From Legionella longbeachae (GTDB taxonomy: Bacteria > Pseudomonadota > Gammaproteobacteria > Legionellales > Legionellaceae): 64,000 nt of DNA. The notes under the pieces are model-generated. The model worked only from the letters and a program-made list of their open reading frames with translations. It was not told the origin of the DNA and made no database searches. The position numbers and the translations under genes were made by a program. Within the stretch, counting starts at the first letter, position 1. Every line of letters begins with the position of its first letter. Shown in pieces: positions 16,394-25,692 of the stretch. The stretch covers positions 124,001-188,000 of the forward strand of contig NZ_RXNW01000010.1 of assembly GCF_004283175.1 (NCBI RefSeq), given 5' to 3'.

Positions 16394-17416
16394 TTAAGAG
16401 CCATCTAAAACCAGAGACAGCTTTTCCAGCACCTCGTCAACAGAAATTAATTGCATAGGCTCATAACCATGTACATGTTGTCCCCATACATCTTCGATAC
16501 ATTTGCTCCCTAAAATTTTTTCCGCTGCTTCAGGATAATGATTCACTACTAGATGTTGAAAAAGATACGGGCCGGAAATGAGAGGATTGGTTACAGCATG
16601 CAATGCAACAACAGGGGTGTTCACGGCTGTAGCCATATGCGAGGGCCCAGTATCAGGACAAAGGACAACTGTTGCTTTACTTATAAGCGCTAGCAATTGT
16701 TTTGGCTTACTTTTACCAACGAGATTTATTGCTGGAATAACCTGAGTAATTTGCTCTGCAAGATTTTTATCAAAATCACTTGGGCCGCCCGTAATGACGA
16801 CTTGCACATTCCAACGAGTTTTGGCTATTTTCAAGACTTCGATATAACGCGCCACAGGCCAACTACGTTCTGGCTTGCTCGCCGCAGGATTAATGACTAA
16901 AACGGGTCCCTCTTTGGGTAAATGATGCTCAGCCCATTGATAATCAGCAGCAGCAATAGGTAAATCCCAGCGAATAACTCGCTCCTGAATTCCTAATGCT
17001 TGAGCAAATTTCAAAAACCCGTCCAAGGTATGTTCTAATCCTGGGCTGATTCGCTCATTAACAAACAGACCATGTGCATCATTTGCTCTATGACCATCGT
17101 AGCCTACTTTGCGTTTCGCTCGAATCAACGGATAAAGTAAGTTTGTCCTAAGGCTTGCTTGTGGTGCTAAAAGTACGTCAAAAGTACGACCTTTCATTTG
17201 CTTTTTAAAATACCAATAGTCTTTAATACGCTTAGGCTTATCAATTAAAATAAACTCAATACCATCCATCCCCTCCACTAAATCAAAGGCGGGTTTGGAG
17301 ATAATCCAAGTCAACTTAGTTTCTGGTAAACTAGCCTGTAAAGTTCTAATGAGAGGAACAGCCATTAGAACATCACCTAAGGCAGATAATCTTACAATAC
17401 AAATCGAATTAATCAT
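16394..17416 (-). CDS. Glycosyltransferase family 9 (LPS heptosyltransferase-like)
   Basis: A 340-residue GT-B glycosyltransferase of family 9, which includes the ADP-heptose:LPS transferases WaaC/WaaF. It has the N-terminal RLSALGDVLMAVPLIRTLQ motif (about 9-27), NPAASKPERSWP at the domain junction, VVITGG, and the nucleotide-sugar-binding VVLCPDTGPSHMATAVNTPVVALHA motif near 250-275. It is probably a peripheral inner-membrane enzyme of LPS core assembly. It stands alone on the minus strand. Which heptose or sugar it adds cannot be told from sequence, so no waa symbol is given. Confidence 0.85.
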   Translation of the reverse strand: MINSICIVRLSALGDVLMAVPLIRTLQASLPETKLTWIISKPAFDLVEGMDGIEFILIDKPKRIKDYWYFKKQMKGRTFDVLLAPQASLRTNLLYPLIRAKRKVGYDGHRANDAHGLFVNERISPGLEHTLDGFLKFAQALGIQERVIRWDLPIAAADYQWAEHHLPKEGPVLVINPAASKPERSWPVARYIEVLKIAKTRWNVQVVITGGPSDFDKNLAEQITQVIPAINLVGKSKPKQLLALISKATVVLCPDTGPSHMATAVNTPVVALHAVTNPLISGPYLFQHLVVNHYPEAAEKILGSKCIEDVWGQHVHGYEPMQLISVDEVLEKLSLVLDGS

Positions 17417-17729
17417 GTAGGTGGTCAGTCTCTATCAGAGAACGGACGGATATAGCGGGTTGTGGTAAAATTTTCCTGATCAATGCTTTATTTTGATTTT
17501 TTGGAAAAATTCCTCACACTCTACGCTCAAATCCAACCATTCGAATAAACATGGAACATGGGAGGCTAAGTTACACAGCAATTAACTTAAGACTCCATCA
17601 ATCGACATCCCGCGGCTTGTCCAAAGGTGCAAATGGTGATGAAAGATTGCTAGAGCCTGCGAACAAGTCGAGGGATGCAGGAATAAATATAGGCTCCTTA
17701 AGTCAATGGCAGTGTGCCTAAGCTATTAC
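17417..17729. repeat. Intergenic region with a REP-like imperfect inverted repeat
   Basis: This 313-bp gap holds no credible gene. Arms at 17603-17622 (CGACATCCCGCGGCTTGTCC) and about 17661-17680 are imperfect inverted copies (about 15 of 20 positions). The CGCGGCTTGT core resembles the CGCGACTTGTTC at about 50956-50967, so it looks like a dispersed Legionella intergenic repeat. No promoter was assigned. Confidence 0.45.
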
Positions 17730-17924
17730 TTAATCATTCTGTAAAACAAACCGTGACCCACAATAAGGACAAACTTCTACTCCTGTTTTCTCAATAGGTA
17801 AGTAAACCTTTGGATGCGCATTCCATAGCACCATATCTTTTGTTGGACAACTTAGTGGTAATTCATCACGATGTACTACATAATTTTTTTGTGTACTCGC
17901 AGGTATTGTTTTAGTTTCTGACAT
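17730..17924 (-). CDS. Small zinc-finger protein (zf-CHCC family)
   Basis: A 64-residue protein whose C-terminal half is the zf-CHCC (NDUFS6-like) zinc finger: a first Cys in LSCPTK, the His in WNAHPKVYLPIE, and VCPYCGSRFVL. This family occurs across proteobacteria and in mitochondrial complex I assembly; the bacterial role is not established. It is 9 bp upstream-adjacent to miaA on the same strand and is probably read through from it. Confidence 0.85.
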   Translation of the reverse strand: MSETKTIPASTQKNYVVHRDELPLSCPTKDMVLWNAHPKVYLPIEKTGVEVCPYCGSRFVLQND

Positions 17925-17933
17925 AATGGTCCT

Positions 17934-18878
17934 TTAAAAGGTTTTTTTAGAATTATCCAATATTTCCCTAATTTTCGCTATAATCTCATCATGAAAAGCT
18001 TCATTTTGCGGATCATAATATAACGCCTTTTCCCAATGCCGTAACCAAGTTAATTGACGCTTGGCTAATTGTCGCGTAGCTGCAATTCCTTTATCACACA
18101 AGGTAGAATAATCATACGCATTTTGTAGATACTCCAGTACTTGTCTATACCCCACAGAACGCATTGAGGGTAAATTTATAGATAACGGCCATTTTTGCTG
18201 TAACTGTATTACCTCTTCAAGAAGCCCTGCCTGTAACATTTGATTAAAACGTTGTGCAATCCTCTCATGCAACCAGGTTCTCCTTTCGGGAAAAAGGATA
18301 AAATTTATAAAATGATGTACGTTTTTTTCTTTTTGCTGTTCAAAAAAAGCGGATAAAGTTTTTCCGCTTAAATAATATACTTCTAAAGCACGTTGAATTC
18401 TTTGTGCATCATTAGCGTGAACCCGTTTAGCTGTATCGGGATCAATTTGCATTAATTGTTGATGGAGCTTCCCCCAACCATGCGAAGCAGCTTCATTTTC
18501 TAATTGCTCACGGACAACGGGACAAGCTTCGGGTAGAATAGCTAACCCCTTTTGAAGTGCATTGAAATACATCATTGTGCCCCCAACCAGTAAAGGGATC
18601 TTACCTTTATTCGTGATCTCATCACATAAAGATAAAGCATCACTGCAAAATTGGGCTGCAGAATAGGACTCCACTGGATCTTTAATATTGATTAAATGAT
18701 GAGGAGCAAGTTCAAGCTCTTTAGGACTAGGTTTAGCAGTTCCAATATTCATTTCCCTATAAATCATTGCCGAATCGACACTAATAATTTCAAAAGGATA
18801 ATGTGCAATTAACTCACAAGCTAAATCAGTTTTCCCCGCCGCAGTAGGTCCCATTAAACAAAAAATCAAATTAGACAT
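17934..18878 (-). CDS. miaA: tRNA dimethylallyltransferase MiaA
   Basis: MiaA adds a dimethylallyl group to N6 of A37 in tRNAs reading UNN codons. The 314-residue protein has the P-loop GPTAAGKTDLA (about 9-19), the VDSAMIYREMNIGTAKP substrate motif, LVGGTMMYF, and the tRNA-binding insertion DAQRIQRALEVYYLSG. The C-terminal RQLAKRQLTWLR motif is present. Its start overlaps the mutL stop by 8 bp. The tight amiC-mutL-miaA order is the classical arrangement (here with tsaE and nnr upstream). Confidence 0.97.
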   Translation of the reverse strand: MSNLIFCLMGPTAAGKTDLACELIAHYPFEIISVDSAMIYREMNIGTAKPSPKELELAPHHLINIKDPVESYSAAQFCSDALSLCDEITNKGKIPLLVGGTMMYFNALQKGLAILPEACPVVREQLENEAASHGWGKLHQQLMQIDPDTAKRVHANDAQRIQRALEVYYLSGKTLSAFFEQQKEKNVHHFINFILFPERRTWLHERIAQRFNQMLQAGLLEEVIQLQQKWPLSINLPSMRSVGYRQVLEYLQNAYDYSTLCDKGIAATRQLAKRQLTWLRHWEKALYYDPQNEAFHDEIIAKIREILDNSKKTF

Positions 18879-20505
18879 CTAATAAATTCCGACAATCTTC
18901 AACAGTTAAAGCTCTAAATAATCCTGCTTCTTTATTTTTCCCTGCATGTGCCCTCAATAACAATTCATTTAACTCCATTTTCTCCTCAGGACTTAATAAT
19001 CTAGGATCAAAAGCTTGAGATTCAATCATGAGTTCAGTCAACTTAGAAGAGTTTATTACCTCCAATCGGGTTAAGGCTTCTAAAAATAAACGTAAATCCA
19101 AATAGGGCATACAAAGGGGGATACTCCGAATGAACACGTCCTGATCGCCGATATGTTCCACATGTATTCCTAATTGATATAAAGATTGAATAAAATCTGG
19201 CAGTTTTGGAGCAATTTTGGAAGGAAGAGAACAACGAATTGGTACTAATAGAGGCCTACTTGCCAATGGAAAAGACAATCCAGCCAATTGTTGTTGTGCT
19301 TTAAATTGCTGTAACGCTACAAGATTAACAATATAGGGCTGTTGATGGAGAAAGACCAAAATATAGTGGTTATTTAAAATAACCCACGGTTGCTCTAGTG
19401 AGTTAACATGCTCGCTTATAAGAGCAAGCTTGGGATAAGGCTCATAAATCTCTTTAGCCTGGTTGACTGGTATGTTTAATTCACATATGGGATCAGGGTT
19501 TTTCTTTGTTTGGGTAGCCAATGCTGCGGCTAGTTGTGAGGTAAAAAAATCAAAGATTAGCCGAGGCTGCTGAAAACGCACTTCATGCTTGGTAGGATGT
19601 ACATTCACATCGACTTCAGCATGATTGATTGTGAAATACAACACACATGCAGGAAAACGACCCGGATGTAATAAGCCCTCATAAGCCTGCTTTAATGCAT
19701 GATGAATTAATTTGTCTTTTACCATCCGTTCGTTGATATAAACCCATAAGCGATCACTTTGACTACGCTGAAATTTAATGCCACTTATCCAACCACGCAG
19801 TTTCATTGAACCATGATCCACATCAAGATAAATCGCATCTTGAACAAATGCGCTACCCAGTATGCGCGTCATTCGGGATAATAACGCGTGTTCACTTGTT
19901 ACCGCAGGAAGATAGAAGACCTGCTTGCCATTATGTTTTAGCGTTAACGCAATTTTAGGCGCACTTAAGGCAAAACGTTTGACTACAGTTTCTATTGCCT
20001 GGAACTCGAGCTTTTCGCTCTTTAAAAATCGTTTCCGTACTGGTGCATTAAAAAATAAATCAACAACATCTACTGTTGTTCCTACTGCACGCGCACAAGG
20101 AGAACAGGTGGTTTCTGTACCTATCACACGCAACATCATTGCTGTTTCTTGCAGTGCAGGCTTGGAACTAATGCTGACTTTAGCTACTGATGCAATGCTG
20201 GCTAATGCCTCCCCACGAAACCCCATGCTGTCAATCGCGTACAAATCATCAAGCGAATTAATTTTACTCGTAGCATGTGGAGCAATAGCCAAAGGCAAAT
20301 CTTCTGCAAAAATCCCTACACCATTATCGCTAATTTTAATTTGATTTAAGCCACCATAACTCGTTTCAACGGTAATCGCTGTAGCCCCCGCATCAAAAGA
20401 GTTTTCAAGTAATTCTTTTACTACAGACGCAGGACGCTCGATTACTTCTCCGGCAGCTATTTGATTCGCTATAAATGGAGGTAATTGTCGAATTCTCACG
20501 CCCAT
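18871..20505 (-). CDS. mutL: DNA mismatch repair protein MutL
   Basis: MutL links MutS mismatch recognition to downstream strand removal. The 544-residue protein has the GHKL ATPase N-terminus: IANQIAAGEVIERPASVVKELLENSFDAGA, DNGVG and TSKI motifs, and GFRGEALASIASV. A variable linker and the C-terminal dimerisation domain follow. The DQHA(X)2E(X)4E endonuclease motif is absent, so it should not cut DNA itself, like E. coli MutL. It is somewhat shorter than the E. coli protein because of a short linker. It overlaps both neighbours (amidase upstream by 10 bp, miaA downstream by 8 bp). Confidence 0.97.
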   Translation of the reverse strand: MGVRIRQLPPFIANQIAAGEVIERPASVVKELLENSFDAGATAITVETSYGGLNQIKISDNGVGIFAEDLPLAIAPHATSKINSLDDLYAIDSMGFRGEALASIASVAKVSISSKPALQETAMMLRVIGTETTCSPCARAVGTTVDVVDLFFNAPVRKRFLKSEKLEFQAIETVVKRFALSAPKIALTLKHNGKQVFYLPAVTSEHALLSRMTRILGSAFVQDAIYLDVDHGSMKLRGWISGIKFQRSQSDRLWVYINERMVKDKLIHHALKQAYEGLLHPGRFPACVLYFTINHAEVDVNVHPTKHEVRFQQPRLIFDFFTSQLAAALATQTKKNPDPICELNIPVNQAKEIYEPYPKLALISEHVNSLEQPWVILNNHYILVFLHQQPYIVNLVALQQFKAQQQLAGLSFPLASRPLLVPIRCSLPSKIAPKLPDFIQSLYQLGIHVEHIGDQDVFIRSIPLCMPYLDLRLFLEALTRLEVINSSKLTELMIESQAFDPRLLSPEEKMELNELLLRAHAGKNKEAGLFRALTVEDCRNLLDV

Positions 20506-21935
20506 GCTGGAGGAATCACCAATTTTTGACCTGGTCGAAGCCTGCTGATACCCTGCAAATGGTTTGCTGATTGTAACGCCACAACTGAGACATGATAACG
20601 AGCGGCTATAGCAGGCAAAGTTTCACCTGTTCTGACTAAATGAATCGTATTTGTTGCCATTGCTTCAATACGTGATCCATGTGGAGGATGCTCCCAGAAA
20701 TATCCTTTAATACCTTGAAAAATGGCTTGGCTTAAACGAGCCTGATAAGCAGGGTTTGTTAGATTTCGCTCTTCAATAGGATTCGAAATAAATCCAGTTT
20801 CAACTAAAATTGAAGGAATATCTGGAGATTTTAAGACAACAAAACGTGCCTGCTCTACTTTGTGATTGTGTAGAACAGTAAAATTACCCAGCTGATTTAA
20901 AACACGTCCTCCCATTTGCAATCCTGCATTAATCGTAGCTGTTTGTGACAAATCGATTAATACAGAACGCACCACCCCATTCTGATCATCTAAATCACCT
21001 AGATTCACCCCACCTAATTCAGAATAGTTCTCCTTTTCAGCAAGCCAACGGGCAGCTTCACTCGTAGCTCCCCTTTGGGATAGAGCAAATACTGATGCAC
21101 CATGAGAATGGGGATTATTAAATGCATCTGCATGAATGGCAACAAAAATATCGCCATTATGTCTTCGAGCAATATTCAATCGTTGCCGAAGACCTACATA
21201 ATAATCTCCTGAACGCGTTAATACCGCACGCATGCCAGGCTGTCTATCAATTAGTTGCTTTAGTTTTAGAGTAATTGCTAATACTACATCTTTCTCACGG
21301 CTATTATGCGGTCCACGAGCACCAGGGTCTTTGCCACCATGGCCTGCATCTAAAACTACAATTACATCACGTAATCGAGTGGGCCTATTACTTACCTTGA
21401 CAGGAGCCTGATTTGCCAAGATAGGCTTTACTGGTGGTGATGCACTAATATTCTGTTTTATAGGTTGTTGTTGAGGCTGCTTTATTGGCGCCTTTGACGT
21501 TATGGGTACCATTTTTTTAGGAATACTCGCAACAACCGGGGTAGCAATGCGGCCAGTATGTAATAAATCAACCCGTATTCCCCCGTAAACTCCATTAGGC
21601 CTCCAGGGAGATGAACGCAGTAGTACTTTTTGATTTACCTCAAAAACCAACCTTAATGTTCCAGGTTCAGAACTTCCACTACGCACTTTTCTCACTAAAC
21701 CATTAATCAAACCCAATTGATTTAAATCTACGGCTAGTTGAGTCTCTTTTAAATCCAATACAACTCGTTCTGGTTGGCTTAATGAAAAGAGCTTATGTGT
21801 AAAAGGCCCAGCAATTGTAAAGTAAAGGGATGTTTGGTTTCCTTGTTGTTTTAAAACAATCGATTTAAGTTGAGCGCTCGATGTAACAATAGACCAAAGA
21901 CATAATACAACTAAAATCCATAAGCGAACGATCAT
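20496..21935 (-). CDS. N-acetylmuramoyl-L-alanine amidase (AmiB/AmiC type) with AMIN and LysM domains
   Basis: A periplasmic zinc amidase that cleaves the stem peptide from MurNAc during septum splitting. The 479-residue protein has a signal peptide (about 1-21), an AMIN domain (about 25-125), a Pro/Gln-rich linker, and an Amidase_3 domain starting at VVLDAGHGGKDPGARGP. Zinc ligands include that His and a Glu in REKDVVLA, with DIFVAIHADAFNNP and SILVETGFISNP later. A C-terminal LysM domain (HLVRTGETLPAIAARYHVS...LRPGQKLVIP) follows. The start overlaps tsaE by 4 bp. AmiB or AmiC cannot be decided from sequence alone. Confidence 0.93.
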   Translation of the reverse strand: MIVRLWILVVLCLWSIVTSSAQLKSIVLKQQGNQTSLYFTIAGPFTHKLFSLSQPERVVLDLKETQLAVDLNQLGLINGLVRKVRSGSSEPGTLRLVFEVNQKVLLRSSPWRPNGVYGGIRVDLLHTGRIATPVVASIPKKMVPITSKAPIKQPQQQPIKQNISASPPVKPILANQAPVKVSNRPTRLRDVIVVLDAGHGGKDPGARGPHNSREKDVVLAITLKLKQLIDRQPGMRAVLTRSGDYYVGLRQRLNIARRHNGDIFVAIHADAFNNPHSHGASVFALSQRGATSEAARWLAEKENYSELGGVNLGDLDDQNGVVRSVLIDLSQTATINAGLQMGGRVLNQLGNFTVLHNHKVEQARFVVLKSPDIPSILVETGFISNPIEERNLTNPAYQARLSQAIFQGIKGYFWEHPPHGSRIEAMATNTIHLVRTGETLPAIAARYHVSVVALQSANHLQGISRLRPGQKLVIPPAWA

Positions 21936-22417
21936 GTTTCCCCTGCCAGGCGAGCTAAAATTTTTTTACCAGCTGCGCTCAATGCCATTATTTGCACCTC
22001 ACGTCCAGCACCCTTCATGTTTAACTTAAAACGAATATCTATATAAGGCAATGCCGAACCTGCATTTTCTGCCCATTCAATACAGCAAATACTACTCGGT
22101 GTAAAATAATCTCGAAATCCTAAATATTCTAATTCTTCCTCATGATGAATTCGATACAGATCAAAATGATGCACAAGCAGGTTATGGCATGTATAGCTTT
22201 CTACTAATGAAAATGTGGGGCTTTTAATTGCAGATTGCACGCCCAGGTATTTTAACATGGCACGAATGATCGTGGTTTTACCTGCACCTAAATCGCCACT
22301 AAAAGTCATGATTAAAGACGGGCAAAGACATGAAGCCAGGCGAGATGCAAAATTTACACTTGATTTTTCGTCTGGTAAATCCAGTATTAACACATTAGAT
22401 TGATTTGTACTCATCAT
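21932..22417 (-). CDS. tsaE: tRNA threonylcarbamoyladenosine biosynthesis ATPase TsaE
   Basis: TsaE is the ATPase that works with TsaB and TsaD to make t6A37 in ANN-decoding tRNAs. The 161-residue protein has Walker A GDLGAGKTTIIR (about 42-53), the IKSPTFSLVESY motif, HFDLYR, and CIEWAENA near 114-121. The length is normal. It is overlapped at both ends by 4 bp (nnr upstream, amidase downstream), showing tight translational coupling. Confidence 0.96.
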   Translation of the reverse strand: MMSTNQSNVLILDLPDEKSSVNFASRLASCLCPSLIMTFSGDLGAGKTTIIRAMLKYLGVQSAIKSPTFSLVESYTCHNLLVHHFDLYRIHHEEELEYLGFRDYFTPSSICCIEWAENAGSALPYIDIRFKLNMKGAGREVQIMALSAAGKKILARLAGET

Positions 22418-23892
22418 TCACAATAGTTCAATACATGTGGGATAGCATCTAACAAATCACTAGCTAATAACCCCGTCCCACCTAATTTTTTCGCTACACG
22501 ATCGCCAGCAACTGCATGCACCCAAACACCATATTGTGCTGCTTGAGCTAAAGGATAGCCTTGAGCGCAAAAACCAGCAATAATTCCACTCAAAACATCA
22601 CCCATACCCGCGCTCGCCATCCCGGGATTTCCCCGGGGACAGATATAAGTACTTTTTTCAGTTGTTTGGATCACCGTGCCTGCACCTTTTAATACGACAA
22701 CACCGCCATATTGTTGTTGAATTTTTTCAGCTGCCTGGTATCTATCTTTCTGAATCGAATCAGTAGAGCAAGCAAGAAGGCTCGCGGCCTCTCCAGGATG
22801 GGGAGTTAATACCCAATTATCGTCGGTTTGCGGATTGCTCGCTAATAACCTTAGTGCTGATGCATCAATTACCATAGGCAATTGCGAAGTAATTGCTGTC
22901 AAAAATAAGTCAATAGCCCAATCGCTTTCTCCAAGACCAGGACCAATAACACAAACAGAAGCATTTGCCAGGAATGGTTTTAAGTCTTTTGCATTTTTAA
23001 TACCGCTTACCATTGCCTCAGGAATTAAAGATAAGGCACCCTTTGCATATTCAGGCCAAGTTGCAACAGTAACTGCTCCAGCCCCTGTTCTTAGTGTTGC
23101 TTTTGCCGCAAGACTAATAGCTCCAGGCATTCCAGGCCCTCCTCCTACTATTAAAACATGGCCATAATTCCCTTTATGCGAATTTTTTTTACGCTCAGGA
23201 AGGGGTAAAGAAAGGGTAGTAGTATTTAGCAAATGTGCAGCAGGAGCTAATTGATTGGTACATGCCTCCAAACTTAATGGACAGCAGTAAATATCCCCGC
23301 AATTATCTGGTCCATCTGCAGTATACATGCCTAACTTTTGAGCGATGAACGTTATAGTTGCATTAGCCTTTACACAAAAATTCTCTACCTGTCCTGTATC
23401 TGCATTAAGCCCGGATGGGATATCTAATGCAATTACCGGAAGACCGCTTGCATTGATCTGATGAATTGCTGATGCAATATTTCCACGCACAGGCCCTCTT
23501 AAACCAATTCCAAGTAGCGCATCAACAATTAACTCTACTTCACTATCTAAAGGCTCATCTGCAGGTTGACAGTCCACCCCTGCATTTATTGCCAACAAAG
23601 CCGCATGCTGGGCTGCAAGCGGCAGATCAGTCAATGCCTTACATTGATAGACAGTAACTAATAATCCATGTTCATGTGCTAATCGTGCAACTACATATCC
23701 ATCACCAGCATTATTTCCCGAGCCGCAATAAACAGCAAGATGCCGGACATGAGGATAAAGTTTTACCACATGCGAAAATGCCTCTGTCCCAGCTCGAGAC
23801 ATAAGTGCATTTTCGTCTAATTGATATAAGGAAGTAGCCTGTTGTTCACAAACTCTGATTTGCTCACAACGATAAAGGGCGTTTTCTGGCAT
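22414..23892 (-). CDS. nnr: Bifunctional NAD(P)H-hydrate epimerase / ADP-dependent dehydratase
   Basis: This enzyme repairs damaged NAD(P)H hydrates: the N-terminal YjeF domain epimerises R/S forms and the C-terminal kinase-like domain dehydrates the S form with ADP. The 492-residue protein shows YCGSGNNAGDGYVVARLAHEHGL (about 54-76) and DALLGIGLRGPVRG in the first domain. The second has HVLIVGGGPGMPGAISLAAKATLRTGAG, VLTPHPGEAASLL and GNPGMASAGMGDVLSGIIAG. Both active halves look complete. It overlaps tsaE by 4 bp and is 1 bp from the sspB stop. Confidence 0.95.
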   Translation of the reverse strand: MPENALYRCEQIRVCEQQATSLYQLDENALMSRAGTEAFSHVVKLYPHVRHLAVYCGSGNNAGDGYVVARLAHEHGLLVTVYQCKALTDLPLAAQHAALLAINAGVDCQPADEPLDSEVELIVDALLGIGLRGPVRGNIASAIHQINASGLPVIALDIPSGLNADTGQVENFCVKANATITFIAQKLGMYTADGPDNCGDIYCCPLSLEACTNQLAPAAHLLNTTTLSLPLPERKKNSHKGNYGHVLIVGGGPGMPGAISLAAKATLRTGAGAVTVATWPEYAKGALSLIPEAMVSGIKNAKDLKPFLANASVCVIGPGLGESDWAIDLFLTAITSQLPMVIDASALRLLASNPQTDDNWVLTPHPGEAASLLACSTDSIQKDRYQAAEKIQQQYGGVVVLKGAGTVIQTTEKSTYICPRGNPGMASAGMGDVLSGIIAGFCAQGYPLAQAAQYGVWVHAVAGDRVAKKLGGTGLLASDLLDAIPHVLNYCE

Positions 23893-23893
23893 G

Positions 23894-24307
23894 CTACTTC
23901 ACTAATTTCAATGAAGGCTTACTTTTAGAAGACACTGGGCCTTCAGCATCTGAAGTAGATGGACCAGAAGACGCTGGGGGCGGTTCTTCTTCATCTTCAA
24001 GTGCAAAGGCAATACCTCTGCCATTTTCCTTGGCATATATCTCCAATACAGCTCCTGGCGGAACAAAAATTTGCTCCGTTTTTCCGGAAAAGCGTGCAGT
24101 AAAGATTATCCGGTCATTCTCCAACAATAAACCTCGAGTAGCAGCTGGAGAAATGTTCAAAACAATACGATCATGATTTACATGTTCTCTAGGAACCTGT
24201 ACACCTACATATGCTGCATTTACCAGGATATAAGGCGTTAATTCGTTATCGACTATCCAATCGTAGGCAGCGCGAATTAAATAAGGTTTATTTGATGTCA
24301 TAGTCAT
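23894..24307 (-). CDS. sspB: ClpXP adaptor protein SspB
   Basis: SspB binds the ssrA tag and delivers tagged proteins to ClpXP. I chose the ATG at 24307 (MTMTSNKPYL), 4 bp after the sspA stop, instead of a longer frame that would overlap sspA. This gives 137 residues: the SspB substrate-binding domain (PYLIRAAYDWIVDNELTPYILVNA, VLNISPAATRGL, FSARFSGK-like FTARFSGKTEQIFVP) and then a flexible acidic/Pro/Ser linker. The basic C-terminal tail SLKLVK is the ClpX-binding XB motif. The operon with sspA is the usual arrangement. Confidence 0.95.
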   Translation of the reverse strand: MTMTSNKPYLIRAAYDWIVDNELTPYILVNAAYVGVQVPREHVNHDRIVLNISPAATRGLLLENDRIIFTARFSGKTEQIFVPPGAVLEIYAKENGRGIAFALEDEEEPPPASSGPSTSDAEGPVSSKSKPSLKLVK

Positions 24308-24311
24308 ATAT

Positions 24312-24932
24312 TTATGCCGCTCGTAATTGTCGCTCAACATCAGTCAAACTTGCTTGAAACGATTCACGTTTGAACAAGCGCTGCATGTAAGCAATCAGTC
24401 CTTTAAATTCTGGTGCAACGTCTATCCCTAATCGAGGCAAGCGCCACAATAAGGGGGCTAATGCACAATCCAACAAAGAAAACTCATCACTTAGGAAATA
24501 AGGCTTATCTGCAAAAACTGGCTCAAGAGCAACTAAACTTTCAAATAAGTTCGTTCTTGCTTCGTCTGCATTATTATTTCTTAAGATATTATTCATTAAA
24601 TAATACCAGTCATGCTCTATTCTGTGCATCATTTTACGCGTTTCCGCACGAGCAACAGGATAAACTGGTAATAAAGGTGGATGAGGAAAGCGCTCATCTA
24701 AATATTCCATAATAATACGTGGTTCATAAAGTACAAGCTCTCTATCAATTAATGTAGGAATTGTGCCATATGGATTCACTGATAATAGATCAGCATTTGG
24801 TTCAGCCTGCTTGGCTGCAAGAATTTCTACATTAACCCCTTTTTCAGCCAATACGATACGAACTTGATGACTGTAGACATCATCAGTATCCGAAAATAAA
24901 GACATTATAGTGCGCTTCGCAACAATTGCCAT
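24312..24932 (-). CDS. sspA: Stringent starvation protein A (GST-fold RNA polymerase-associated)
   Basis: SspA is a glutathione-S-transferase-fold protein that binds RNA polymerase and affects stress and virulence gene expression; it lacks GST activity. The ATG at 24932 is preferred over an upstream in-frame TTG because AGGAG lies 7 bp before it. The 206-residue protein has the thioredoxin-fold N-terminus (TIMSLFSDTDDVYSHQVRIVLAEKG), the NPYGTIPTLIDRELVLYEPRIIMEYLDERFPHPPLLP segment typical of SspA, and the alpha-helical C-terminal domain. It is followed directly by sspB. Confidence 0.95.
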   Translation of the reverse strand: MAIVAKRTIMSLFSDTDDVYSHQVRIVLAEKGVNVEILAAKQAEPNADLLSVNPYGTIPTLIDRELVLYEPRIIMEYLDERFPHPPLLPVYPVARAETRKMMHRIEHDWYYLMNNILRNNNADEARTNLFESLVALEPVFADKPYFLSDEFSLLDCALAPLLWRLPRLGIDVAPEFKGLIAYMQRLFKRESFQASLTDVERQLRAA

Positions 24933-25020
24933 GAGCAACTCCTATCAATTCATAAAAATATGTATTAGTACGCTAAGAATAAGCAAAACCATTACTTTAC
25001 CACATTTTTGCCTTTTTGGG

Positions 25021-25692
25021 TTACTTTATGCCGATTTTTCGCCAATAAACTATTTTTAAGCACAAAGAGACAAGAAATAAAATGCCTAGAAATCCAATTA
25101 CAAAAAAGCCCATATGATAACGCTCAGTTTGTATGGGCTCACTGACATAAGCGAGAAAAGTCACCAAGTCTAATACATTCTCATCAAATTGCCTTTCCCC
25201 CATTTTATTGTGTAATGTATCTAGAATATTGGGCATCGCAACATCAGGCACAAGATAATTATTCGTTCCAAAAGGCCTGGAATCATCGTTGTAAAAACCA
25301 GTTAAGTAATTGTAGATCCATTCTTCTCCTTTTGCTCTAGCAACTAATGATAAATCTGGAGGTACTATCCCAAACCATTGCTTTGCATCCTCAGGGGGCA
25401 TAGCAATCTCAATGGGATCAGTTATTGTTGCTTGTGTGAAAATAAGATTGTTTTTCAGCAGATCTTCATCAATTTGGCGCACAGAACGCATTAAGCCCAA
25501 TCCTTTAGCCATGCGGTCATATCTTAAATATTTTAAAGAATGACAACCCGAACAATAATTCATAAACAGTTTAGCGCCTCTTTGTAAACTTGCTTTATCT
25601 TGTATGTTGACTGAAAATGAAGTTGCATATACCTGCTGATGAGATACGGCCCCCACCAACAAGCAAAGATAAATTAGCATCCTTATACACAT
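25021..25692 (-). CDS. petC: Ubiquinol-cytochrome c reductase, cytochrome c1 subunit
   Basis: Cytochrome c1 of the bc1 complex passes electrons from the Rieske protein to soluble cytochrome c. The start is the ATG at 25692, which overlaps the petB stop as ATGA and follows GGAGAG. The upstream open frame is a shadow of petB. The 223-residue protein has a signal peptide (about 1-23, ending VYA), heme motif C47-S-G-C50-H51, the YLRYDRMAKGLG segment, and a candidate Met ligand in VPDVAMPNIL. One C-terminal membrane anchor (about 194-213, MGFFVIGFLGILFLVSLCL) is present. It is the third gene of petABC. Confidence 0.96.
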   Translation of the reverse strand: MCIRMLIYLCLLVGAVSHQQVYATSFSVNIQDKASLQRGAKLFMNYCSGCHSLKYLRYDRMAKGLGLMRSVRQIDEDLLKNNLIFTQATITDPIEIAMPPEDAKQWFGIVPPDLSLVARAKGEEWIYNYLTGFYNDDSRPFGTNNYLVPDVAMPNILDTLHNKMGERQFDENVLDLVTFLAYVSEPIQTERYHMGFFVIGFLGILFLVSLCLKIVYWRKIGIK